The translations under genes were made by a program, and so were the position numbers. From Sphingomonas sp. UBA1000 (GTDB lineage: Bacteria; Pseudomonadota; Alphaproteobacteria; Sphingomonadales; Sphingomonadaceae): DNA of 6,087 nt. Below the pieces are notes generated by a model. The model made no database searches and was not told the origin of the DNA. It saw only the letters and a program-made list of their open reading frames with translations. Of the stretch, positions 1 to 5,692 are shown piece by piece (within the stretch, counting starts at the first letter, position 1; each line of letters opens with the position of its first letter). Where the stretch lies: assembly GCA_002291855.1 (NCBI GenBank), contig DBAW01000257.1:1-6087 (forward strand), read 5' to 3'.

Positions 1-1223
1 GCCGCCTCGATGGTGGCGTTCAGGGCCAGCAGGTTGGTCTGGGCAGCGATGTCCGAGATCAGGCTGACGACCTCGGAAATCCGTGCCGCCGTGCCGCGCA
101 GTTCCGAGACGGTGCGCGAGGTGTCCTGGGCGCGGGTCTGGGCCGACAGCGCGACCGTGCGGGCCTGGCTGGCCTGCTGGGCGATCTCGCGGGCGGACAC
201 CGACATCTCCTCGGAGGCGGCGGCCATGCGCTGGACATTGCCCGAGCTCTCGTCGGCATTGCGGGCGACCGCCTCGGTCTGCATCGAAGTGTCACCGGCC
301 GTGCGCGAGAGCGACTGCGAGGAGGCCTCGAGTTCTTCGGCGGCGGCGGCGACGGTGTCGACGATCGACATCACCGACGCCTCGAACTGGGACGCCAGGG
401 ACTCCATCGCGGCGCGCTTCTCGGCTTCGGCGCGCTGCTTCTGGGCGACCTGTTCGGCCTCGAGGCGGCGCATTTCCAGCGCGTTGTCGCGGAACACCTG
501 GAGCGAGCGCGCCAGGCGGCCGGCGCAGTCCTTGTGGTCGGTGAAGTCGATCGGGGCGTCGAGATCGCCCCGCGCGATCCGCTCCATGCTGGCCGTGGTC
601 GCCGCGATCGGGCGCGAGATCAGGCCCGACAGCCACAGCGCCAGCGCCAGGCCGATCACGATGGCCGAAACGATGGTCACGATCGCCAGGGTGCGCGCGC
701 CGTCCAGCGCCGCATGCAGTTGCGGCCCCAGCGTGTCCTGCAGTTCGATCATCTGGTTCTGCGCCTCGTCCACCTTGGTCGAGACCAGTTCGGCGCTGGC
801 ATACAATTGCTCGACCGCCTCGGGATTGGTGGCCGCGCCGGTAAAGATGGCGCGATAGTCGGCCATGGGCTGGGTGACGGCGCGCAGCATGTCGGCGATT
901 TCGGGACGGGGGGCGATGTCGATCGCCTCGTCCAGCTGGGACTTGGCGTCATCCAGATTGCTCATGGCGCTGGCCATGTAGCGCTGGTCCTGGGTCAGCA
1001 GGAACCGCTTGGAATAGACCCGTGCGTCGCCGAAATCCTCGACCGAATCGGCCAGCACCAGATTGGCGCGCGCGACCGAGCGATAGTCGCTGCTCTTGGC
1101 GTCGATCTGGAACAGCTGCCACGTCAACATGCCGCACGCGACCGCGACCAGCGCGATCAGTGCGCCGAACGAAATCTGCAGCTTGCGCGCGATCGGCGCG
1201 TCCTTCGCCAGATAACGGATCAT
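1..1223 (-). CDS. Methyl-accepting chemotaxis protein, HAMP-containing (C-terminus beyond window)
   Basis: This is an inner-membrane chemoreceptor that senses a periplasmic or membrane signal and controls CheA/CheW. Only the first 407 residues are present; the frame is open at the window edge. A short cytoplasmic N-terminus (MIRYLAKDAPIARK) precedes a first membrane helix at about residues 17-37. A helical periplasmic region spans about 40-177, with the look of a four-helix-bundle sensor. A second membrane helix lies at about 178-199, and HAMP follows from about 201 to 255, starting SRPIAATTASMERIARGDLD. An alanine- and glutamate-rich coiled coil then runs into the signalling domain, ending in DIAAQTNLLALNATIEA, which is the start of the conserved hairpin-tip region. 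About 150 further residues are expected outside. The ATG at 1223 is preceded by a GGGG/AGGA-rich stretch and starts just before the first membrane helix. The ligand cannot be told from the sequence. Family assignment is firm. Confidence 0.96.
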   Translation of the reverse strand, partial: MIRYLAKDAPIARKLQISFGALIALVAVACGMLTWQLFQIDAKSSDYRSVARANLVLADSVEDFGDARVYSKRFLLTQDQRYMASAMSNLDDAKSQLDEAIDIAPRPEIADMLRAVTQPMADYRAIFTGAATNPEAVEQLYASAELVSTKVDEAQNQMIELQDTLGPQLHAALDGARTLAIVTIVSAIVIGLALALWLSGLISRPIAATTASMERIARGDLDAPIDFTDHKDCAGRLARSLQVFRDNALEMRRLEAEQVAQKQRAEAEKRAAMESLASQFEASVMSIVDTVAAAAEELEASSQSLSRTAGDTSMQTEAVARNADESSGNVQRMAAASEEMSVSAREIAQQASQARTVALSAQTRAQDTSRTVSELRGTAARISEVVSLISDIAAQTNLLALNATIEA

Positions 1224-1293
1224 TCCTGGAACCCCTTGCCCTGAGATGGCCCAGTATCCCTAGGTCGAGAGGGTTAAGAAACACTGCCAAGCA

Positions 1294-1321
1294 AACGTGT
1301 ACGAACACGCCGGCACACGTT
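1294..1321. repeat. Inverted repeat in the divergent intergenic region
   Basis: The 216-bp gap between the chemoreceptor gene and the exported-protein gene (1224-1439) contains a perfect 7-bp inverted repeat, aacgtgt (1294-1300) and acacgtt (1315-1321), with a 14-bp spacer. A smaller nested cgtgt/acacg repeat lies at 1296-1309. A short hairpin, cggcc-atc-ggccg, follows at 1322-1334. The location between divergent starts would suit an operator for one or both genes, but that role is inferred. No convincing sigma-70 or sigma-54 promoter was identified on either strand of this gap. Confidence 0.3.
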
Positions 1322-1439
1322 CGGCCATCGGCCGGCGCAAACTCTTTAACCTGCCCGGCAACGCGATCTTCACCTTGCGGTCGAACCGAATCCAAACCCC
1401 GATGCGTTATGGTGTGCCTGTCCCTCGGGAAACACCGCC

Positions 1440-1964
1440 ATGTTCGCCACCACCGTGCTTGCTTCCGCCCTGTTCCTCGCCGCTCCGGACGCGCCGGCGG
1501 CGGCCGCGCCCGACCTGCGCCCGGTCCCGGTGTCGCACACCCATGCCGAAGGCTTTGCGCGCATCGCCGGGCTGTGGCGGCTGGCCGAGGACGACCGCTG
1601 CGACGGCGACGGCGAGTACCAGTTCTTCTCGATGACGGCCGAGGGGCCGATGGTCGAGGTCGGTGCGGGCAATCCCGGTTCGGGCCTGCGCCTGCCGATC
1701 GTGGCCTTCGCGCTGGACGATGCGGGCACGGTGGCCCTGGCGACGCGGGTCTGCGGTCCGCCGGGCTGCTCGCGCACCGAAGAGGTGTGGCGCCTGGGCG
1801 CGGACGGGGCGTTGAGCGAGTGGGCCTTCACCGGCCTTGACGGCGACCAGCCGCCTTATGTTCAGATGGTGGCCGGGCGGTATCTGGACGGCTCGCCCGG
1901 GCGCACCTTCGTGCGCTGCCGCCCGGCCCTGCGCACCCGCAGCACCGCCGACGTCGCGAACTGA
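1440..1964 (+). CDS. Small exported four-cysteine protein of unknown function
   Basis: I do not recognise this 174-residue protein. It begins with a probable Sec signal peptide: a hydrophobic stretch at about residues 2-15 (MFATTVLASALFLAAP) and an Ala-rich region, with likely cleavage near residues 22-24. The mature part is about 150 residues and has four cysteines (54, 105, 110, 160), which could form two disulfides in the periplasm. It carries several Trp/Gly-containing stretches (GLWRLAEDDRC, EEVWRLGADGALSEW) suggestive of a small beta-rich fold. There is no transmembrane helix after the signal and no lipobox. The ATG at 1440 has only a weak purine stretch (GGGA, about 10 nt upstream). 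It is divergent from the chemoreceptor gene and convergent with the HPr gene, so it is probably monocistronic. Its GC-rich codon use matches the surroundings, which supports a real gene. Function is unknown. Confidence 0.72.
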   Translation: MFATTVLASALFLAAPDAPAAAAPDLRPVPVSHTHAEGFARIAGLWRLAEDDRCDGDGEYQFFSMTAEGPMVEVGAGNPGSGLRLPIVAFALDDAGTVALATRVCGPPGCSRTEEVWRLGADGALSEWAFTGLDGDQPPYVQMVAGRYLDGSPGRTFVRCRPALRTRSTADVAN

Positions 1965-1971
1965 TCGCGGC
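1953..1971. terminator. Possible hairpin between convergent genes
   Basis: On the plus strand a 7-bp stem including one G-U pair (1953-1959 with 1965-1971) closes a 5-nt loop that contains the TGA stop of the exported-protein gene. It occupies the whole 7-bp gap between that stop and the HPr stop. There is no T-run on either side, so it is not a canonical intrinsic terminator. On the minus strand the stem is shorter, because the wobble pair becomes an A-C mismatch. Confidence 0.28.
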
Positions 1972-2295
1972 TCAGTAGTCCTCGCCGAAGCGGTCGGCCA
2001 CCAGGCGCTCGAGGGCCTTCATCGCGGCAGGCGCGTCGGGCCCCTCGATCTCGACCTCGATCTCGCTGCCCACCCCGGCGGCCAGCATCATCAGATCCAT
2101 GATCGATCCGCCATCGGCCTCGCCGTCTTCGCGGCGCACGGTGATGCGCGACTGGAAGGACAGCGCCAGCTCGGCGAACTTGCGCGAGGCGCGCGCGTGC
2201 AGGCCGCGCTGGTTGATGATCGGCAGCGTCGCCACCAGCCGGGCATGCGGCGCCGACGCCCCGCCCACCGGACCATCCGCGCCGTCGGCGTTCAC
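1972..2295 (-). CDS. ptsH: HPr family phosphocarrier protein of the PTS
   Basis: HPr takes phosphate from EI on a histidine and passes it to EIIA proteins. In alphaproteobacteria lacking sugar EIIB/C permeases this relay is regulatory. The 107-residue product carries the phospho-site in RGLHARAS, with His33 as the expected phosphorylated residue. The second conserved motif, GSIMDLMMLAA, has Ser64 at the position of the Ser46 kinase site of classical HPr. The end, APAAMKALERLVADRFGEDY, fits the C-terminal HPr helix. The start is GTG at 2295, overlapping the stop of the upstream EIIA gene as GTGA, so the two are probably translationally coupled. The roughly 30 residues before the motif are longer than in E. 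coli HPr, where about 14 precede the His. A later GTG start is therefore possible, for example at residue 10. Family call is secure. Confidence 0.93.
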   Translation of the reverse strand: MNADGADGPVGGASAPHARLVATLPIINQRGLHARASRKFAELALSFQSRITVRREDGEADGGSIMDLMMLAAGVGSEIEVEIEGPDAPAAMKALERLVADRFGEDY

Positions 2296-2699
2296 GGCTC
2301 GCCTGCATTCAGGAAGGCCGAGGCCACCGAGATGTATTTGCGCCCGGCCTCCTGGGCCGCCACCACCGTCTCGGCCAGCGGCTTGCGGTTGCGCACCTCG
2401 GCCAGCTTGACCAGCATCGGCAGGTTGGCGCCCGCGATCACCTCGATCTGGCGCGGCTTCATCACCGAGATGGCCAGGTTGGACGGCGTGCCGCCGAACA
2501 TGTCGGTCAGGATGACCACGCCCGAGCCGTCGTCACAGGCCGCGCACGCCTCGACGATGGCCACGCGCCGACCCTCCATGTCGTCGTCGACGTGAATCGG
2601 GATCGCCACCATCCGGTCCTGCGGCCCGACCACATGCTCGCACGCCAGCCGCAACTCTTCGGCCAGCCCGCCGTGCGACACGATCACCACACCGATCAT
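2292..2699 (-). CDS. manX: PTS EIIA component, mannose/fructose (EIIA-Man) family
   Basis: This 135-residue stand-alone EIIA domain accepts phosphate from HPr. The N-terminus IGVVIVSHGGLAEEL is the family's first beta strand plus active-site loop, with His9 as the phosphorylated residue. The conserved LTDMFGGTPSN loop lies at about residues 65-75, with its Asp beside the active-site His. The product contains only the EIIA domain; no EIIB or membrane EIIC is seen nearby, which suggests a regulatory role like other alphaproteobacterial PTS relays. I chose the ATG at 2699 rather than the TTG one codon earlier because GGAGG (2706-2710) lies 6 nt upstream of it. The gene is followed directly by HPr with a 4-bp overlap. 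In many relatives this pair sits behind hprK and rapZ; here hisE is upstream instead. The symbol is by family similarity only. Confidence 0.92.
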   Translation of the reverse strand: MIGVVIVSHGGLAEELRLACEHVVGPQDRMVAIPIHVDDDMEGRRVAIVEACAACDDGSGVVILTDMFGGTPSNLAISVMKPRQIEVIAGANLPMLVKLAEVRNRKPLAETVVAAQEAGRKYISVASAFLNAGEP

Positions 2700-2705
2700 C
2701 AAGCC

Positions 2706-2710
2706 CCTCC
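2706..2710 (-). promoter_or_regulatory. Ribosome-binding site deciding the EIIA start
   Basis: GGAGG on the minus strand lies 6 nt before the ATG at 2699. This is ideal spacing and favours that ATG over the adjacent TTG at 2702. Confidence 0.7.
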
Positions 2711-2750
2711 GCGCCCATGGATCGGCGGGCGCACGGCAAACGTGGCCACG

Positions 2751-2779
2751 GGTAAACCCGACACCGCCTGCGCGTGCAA
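2751..2779 (-). promoter_or_regulatory. Weak sigma-70-like promoter candidate for the EIIA-HPr pair
   Basis: On the minus strand, TTGCAC (2779-2774) and TTTACC (2756-2751) are separated by 17 nt, about 50 nt before the EIIA start. Each box matches only 3 of 6 consensus positions. The -10 box overlaps a small palindromic stretch (cgggtaaacccg, 2749-2760), next to a 10-bp perfect palindrome cgtggccacg (2741-2750) that could be an operator. Location and spacing are reasonable but the evidence is weak. Confidence 0.22.
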
Positions 2780-2794
2780 GCCGACCGCGCAGGC
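2766..2794 (-). terminator. Hairpin just after hisE
   Basis: A perfect 9-bp GC-rich inverted repeat (2766-2774 with 2786-2794, loop 11 nt) begins 7 bp after the hisE stop. It could end or attenuate the his transcript before the PTS pair, or protect the 3' end. It lacks a following T-run, so it is not a standard intrinsic terminator. The candidate -35 box at 2779-2774 overlaps it. Confidence 0.33.
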
Positions 2795-2801
2795 CATCGC
2801 G

Positions 2802-3179
2802 TCACGAAGTTTCCGATGGTGGCACGGCGGACACGCCCGCGGGCGCCCCCCGCGCCGCCTTTTCCTGGTGCCCGGACCGTGCGGCGCGTGCCGTCAGTGC
2901 GGCCGCGACAGCCTCGGTGGGCACCCCGCGCGCCGCCAGCAGCACCAGCAGGTGATAGAGGGTGTCGGCAGCTTCCTGGGCCAGGTCGTCCGCGCTGCCC
3001 GAAAGGGCCGCGACGATGGTTTCGGTGGCTTCCTCGCCGAACTTGCGCGCGCATCGCCCCGCGCCCGCCGCCAGCAGCGCGGCGGTATAGCTGGCCGAGG
3101 GGTCGGCGGTGGCCGCGCGCTCGGCGATGGTCGCGGCCACGCCGTCGAGCGCGGCGCCAAGGGAAGGGCTCTCAGGCAT
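2802..3179 (-). CDS. hisE: Phosphoribosyl-ATP pyrophosphatase
   Basis: HisE hydrolyses phosphoribosyl-ATP to phosphoribosyl-AMP and pyrophosphate, the second step of histidine synthesis, in the cytoplasm. The 125-residue product shows the all-alpha NTP pyrophosphohydrolase pattern: SYTAALLAAGAGRCARKFGEEATE at about residues 30-53, then LAQEAADTLYHLLVLL at about 66-81. The acidic metal ligands expected for the family are visible as Glu49, Glu50 and Glu53 and then Glu69 and Asp72. The last 20 or so residues (from about 102) are a polar, Ala/Pro-rich tail beyond the usual core. It is a stand-alone HisE, not fused to HisI. The ATG start overlaps the end of hisF by 8 bp, so translation is probably coupled. 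It is the last his gene before the PTS pair. Confidence 0.95.
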   Translation of the reverse strand: MPESPSLGAALDGVAATIAERAATADPSASYTAALLAAGAGRCARKFGEEATETIVAALSGSADDLAQEAADTLYHLLVLLAARGVPTEAVAAALTARAARSGHQEKAARGAPAGVSAVPPSETS

Positions 3180-3963
3180 CGACAGGCTCTGTCAGGGTGG
3201 TGGTCAGCCGGACCGGCACGCCGGCGCGGGCCATCTGCTGCTTGACCTCGCCCACCGTGCACACCCCGAAATGGAAGATCGAGGCGGCCAGGACAGCTGA
3301 GGCCTGCCCCTCGCGCGCGGCGGCCACCAGGTGCTCGGGCGCGCCCGCTCCGCCCGAGGCGATCACCGGCGCGGTGGCGCCGCGTGCAACGGCGCGCAGC
3401 AGGTCAAGGTCATAGCCGGCCTTGCCGCCATCGCGGTCCATCGAGGTCAGCAGGATTTCCCCCGCCCCGCGCGCCATGGCCTGGTGCGCGAAGGCCACAG
3501 CGTCCAGCCCCGTCGCCTGGCGACCGCCATGGGTGAAGATCTCCCAGCGTCCCTCGTCCACCCTGCGGGCGTCGACGGCCACCACGATGCACTGCGCGCC
3601 GAAGGCGGCGGCCGCCTCGTCGATCAGGTCGGGTCGCCGGACCGCGGCGGTGTTGATCGCCACCTTGTCCGCCCCCGCCAGCAGCAGCGTGCGCACATCG
3701 GCCACCGACCGAACGCCCCCGCCCACCGTCAGCGGCACAAAGCAGCGCTCGGCCGTGCGGCGCACCACGTCGATCAGCGCCCCGCGCCCCTCGACGCTGG
3801 CCTCGATGTCCAGAAAACAGATCTCGTCCGCGCCCTGGGCGTCATACACCGCCGCCTGTTCGGCCGGGTCGCCCGCATCCACCAGATCGACGAACTGCAC
3901 ACCCTTGACGACGCGGCCATCCTTGACGTCGAGGCAGGGGATGACACGGGTGCGCAGGGTCAT
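3172..3963 (-). CDS. hisF: Imidazole glycerol phosphate synthase, cyclase subunit
   Basis: HisF is the (beta/alpha)8 cyclase subunit. With ammonia from HisH it converts PRFAR to imidazole glycerol phosphate and AICAR. The 263-residue sequence starts MTLRTRVIPCLDVKDGRVVK with the first catalytic Asp at 12; the second is Asp131 in VVAVDARR. Phosphate-binding loops are visible as VGGGVRSVADV (about 80-90) and SGGAGAPEHL in the C-terminal half. Length is slightly above the usual 250-258, through a short C-terminal extension. The ATG at 3963 overlaps the stop of the upstream nuclease gene as ATGA. The 20 bases before it (ending TGGCCGCTGAA) hold no Shine-Dalgarno sequence. Translation therefore probably depends on ribosomes finishing the nuclease gene, which is unusual for an enzyme normally placed directly after hisA. 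Confidence 0.97.
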   Translation of the reverse strand: MTLRTRVIPCLDVKDGRVVKGVQFVDLVDAGDPAEQAAVYDAQGADEICFLDIEASVEGRGALIDVVRRTAERCFVPLTVGGGVRSVADVRTLLLAGADKVAINTAAVRRPDLIDEAAAAFGAQCIVVAVDARRVDEGRWEIFTHGGRQATGLDAVAFAHQAMARGAGEILLTSMDRDGGKAGYDLDLLRAVARGATAPVIASGGAGAPEHLVAAAREGQASAVLAASIFHFGVCTVGEVKQQMARAGVPVRLTTTLTEPVDA

Positions 3964-4976
3964 TTCAGCGGCCAGTAAATCATTTTGAGAGGCAGGAGCA
4001 GCCGCGCGTCCTCGTCGAAACGCGGATAGTGCTCGAGTACCAATTCGGAGAGCTGTTCGAAATCCACGAGCGTTAAAGGTATGGACGCGCGCTCTGCTTC
4101 ATATCGCGCTTCTCGCGTGAAGCCGCCCGTGCTTACGTAGAGTCCTGTGTCACCGGGACGGCGTGCACCCAAGAAGCTGCGGATTTCCGGAGCATCCACG
4201 CGCTGTCCGGTACGATGCTTCACCTCAACGAAGATCCTCGGTTGGGTGAGGCCCAAGCCATCCGGTGAAGCGATGACGTCCTTCCCGCGATCTGAGCCGG
4301 GCGCGGAAACCAATGTCTTAAAGCCCATGCCGCGCAGGATGCCGGCCACGAGCTCTTGCATCGCATAGGGATTCAACCTCGCGATTCGATCCGCAATCGC
4401 GGTTCGAGCCTGCTCTTCGAGTTCCGCTGCCGACGCTTCTGTAATCGGGGTTTCTGGCGGGGCCTCGACGTCTGCGGGGGGAATCTCAACGGGTGGCGCC
4501 CCTTCTAGAAATTCCTGCGACCAAAGCTCGGCTTCCACTTCCGGTCGGATGACGAACAGCGTTGAAATCGACCCGAGGCCGTTTCGCGCGGTGTCCGACA
4601 GTTCGTCCCTGAGTTTGCTATGGGTCCACGCGACCGACCTCTGATTTCTGGACGCCTCATCCGTGGCATCCGGAACGAAGATGCATTCGCCCGTCACATC
4701 GCCGCACTCATAAGAACGTGCTCGCGGATCATAGGTTACAACCCTATCGCCGATCTCGATTTCGTGTGCAAAACGGAACAGCTGGCTTGCCGCCATGCGG
4801 ACAGAAGCCATTGTGTATTCCGGGTATGCCGCCTGGACTGCCGCGATAAGTGACTCGCGTGCAGGATACTCGCGAAGGTCGCCGATCATACTCGCACCGA
4901 GGGACACTCGCGCTTGTTCGCGAAACACTTCGGCGAGCACCCCACCGCGGCCAGCTCGCACCATCCAACATGTCAT
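3960..4976 (-). CDS. Mrr-like restriction endonuclease inserted in the his operon
   Basis: This 338-residue protein is a predicted DNA endonuclease of the Mrr-like PD-(D/E)XK group (COG4127-like layout, from memory). Residues 1-115 form a separate domain starting MTCWMVRAGRGGVLAEVF and containing GDRVVTYDPRARSYECGDVTGE, which recalls PUA/EVE-type barrels that read modified bases; that link is an inference. A Pro/Glu-rich linker spans about 158-185. The nuclease domain follows at about 186-310: a helix with Glu208 (MQELVAGILRGMGF), the GSDRGKDVIASPDG loop with catalytic Asp233, then FVEVKHRTGQ with Glu251 and Lys253. All expected catalytic residues are present, so it looks intact. No methyltransferase is visible nearby, consistent with a modification-dependent (type IV) enzyme. 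Sampled G+C of 52-58% and codons such as TTA (4074-4076) and ATA (4080-4082) differ from the flanking genes and suggest horizontal transfer. Both ends overlap his genes by 4 bp. Confidence 0.88.
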   Translation of the reverse strand: MTCWMVRAGRGGVLAEVFREQARVSLGASMIGDLREYPARESLIAAVQAAYPEYTMASVRMAASQLFRFAHEIEIGDRVVTYDPRARSYECGDVTGECIFVPDATDEASRNQRSVAWTHSKLRDELSDTARNGLGSISTLFVIRPEVEAELWSQEFLEGAPPVEIPPADVEAPPETPITEASAAELEEQARTAIADRIARLNPYAMQELVAGILRGMGFKTLVSAPGSDRGKDVIASPDGLGLTQPRIFVEVKHRTGQRVDAPEIRSFLGARRPGDTGLYVSTGGFTREARYEAERASIPLTLVDFEQLSELVLEHYPRFDEDARLLLPLKMIYWPLK

Positions 4977-5692
4977 GCCGCTGCCTCCAGCGCTTCTGCC
5001 GCCGAGATGTCGCCGTCATAAAGGGCACGACCCAAGACCATCCCGGCGATCGCACGGCCTGAATGGAGGCGAGCCGCGGTGATGTCCGCCACACCCGCAA
5101 CCCCGCCCGAGACGATGACGGGGATCGACACCGCGTCGGCGATCTCGCCGCACAGCGCCAGGTTCGCCCCGGTCTTCAGGCCGTCGCGCGCGATGTCGGT
5201 GACGATCAGGGCCGCCACGCCGGCATCCTCATAGAGCCGCGCGAGGTCGACGGCGCGGGTGTCGGACGTTTCCAGCCAGCCCTCGACCGCCACGCGGCCC
5301 TCGCGCGCGTCGATGCCCACGGCAACCTGGCCCGGAAACGCCGCCGCCGCCGCGCGGGTGAAGGCGGGGTCGCGCAGCGCCGCCGTGCCCAGGATGACGC
5401 GCGCCAGCCCGGCCTCGAGCCAGCGCTCGACCGCCGCCATGTCACGGATGCCCCCGCCCAGCTGGACAGGCAGGCCCGCCCCCAGGATGGCCTGCACGGC
5501 CTGGCGGTTGCGCGTCGCGCCGGCCACCGCCCCATCAAGGTCGACCACATGGATCCACTGAAAGCCCGCGGCGGCTAACTGGCGCGCCTGGTCGCCCGGA
5601 TCGGCGTTGAACACCGTCACCTGGTCAAAGCGACCCTGTTTCAGGCGCACGCACGCCCCGTCCTTGAGGTCGATCGCCGGATAGAGGATCAT
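4973..5692 (-). CDS. hisA: ProFAR isomerase (phosphoribosylformimino-AICAR-P isomerase)
   Basis: HisA opens the aminoaldose ring of ProFAR to give PRFAR, the substrate of HisF-HisH. The 239-residue (beta/alpha)8 barrel begins MILYPAIDLKDGACVRLKQG, with catalytic Asp8. It contains the phosphate loop QLGGGIRDM at about 77-85, the second catalytic Asp128 in VAVGIDAREG, TDIARDGLKTGAN, and the second phosphate loop VSGGVAGVADI near the C-terminus. Length matches the family. The frame is open upstream into hisH, but the ATG at 5692 is the right start because it opens the first beta strand exactly and overlaps the hisH stop as ATGA. Its last codons contain GGAGG, a strong ribosome-binding site for the next gene. 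Next in the operon would normally be hisF; here it is the nuclease gene. Confidence 0.97.
   Translation of the reverse strand: MILYPAIDLKDGACVRLKQGRFDQVTVFNADPGDQARQLAAAGFQWIHVVDLDGAVAGATRNRQAVQAILGAGLPVQLGGGIRDMAAVERWLEAGLARVILGTAALRDPAFTRAAAAAFPGQVAVGIDAREGRVAVEGWLETSDTRAVDLARLYEDAGVAALIVTDIARDGLKTGANLALCGEIADAVSIPVIVSGGVAGVADITAARLHSGRAIAGMVLGRALYDGDISAAEALEAAA
4984..4988 (-). promoter_or_regulatory. Ribosome-binding site at the end of hisA, now serving the nuclease gene
   Basis: GGAGG on the minus strand lies inside the last codons of hisA, 7 nt before the ATG at 4976. Without the inserted gene the same site would sit 7 nt before the hisF ATG, because both genes begin ATGAC directly at the overlap. 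It is therefore probably the ancestral hisF ribosome-binding site. Confidence 0.65.

Noticed and set aside
10..1244. Long plus-strand open frames opposite the chemoreceptor
   Set aside because: They are mirror frames of a GC-rich gene. The minus-strand frame gives clear HAMP and signalling motifs over its whole length, while the plus products are Arg/Ser/Ala-rich without recognisable domains.
1275..1295. Possible sigma-54 promoter (TTGGCAG...) for the chemoreceptor on the minus strand
   Set aside because: The GG of the -24 element is present, but the required GC at -12 is TA here.
3331..3988. Plus-strand open frames opposite hisF
   Set aside because: hisF occupies this stretch with all catalytic motifs. 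The plus frames are low-information translations caused by high G+C.
4620..4853. Small plus-strand frame opposite the nuclease gene
   Set aside because: It has no ribosome-binding site or recognisable features and lies fully inside the nuclease coding region on the other strand.
3959..4976. ATGAC at both ends of the nuclease gene as a transposon target-site duplication
   Set aside because: Four of the five bases are forced by the start/stop overlaps, leaving only one informative base. There is no transposase and no terminal inverted repeat, so the repeat is not evidence of transposition.
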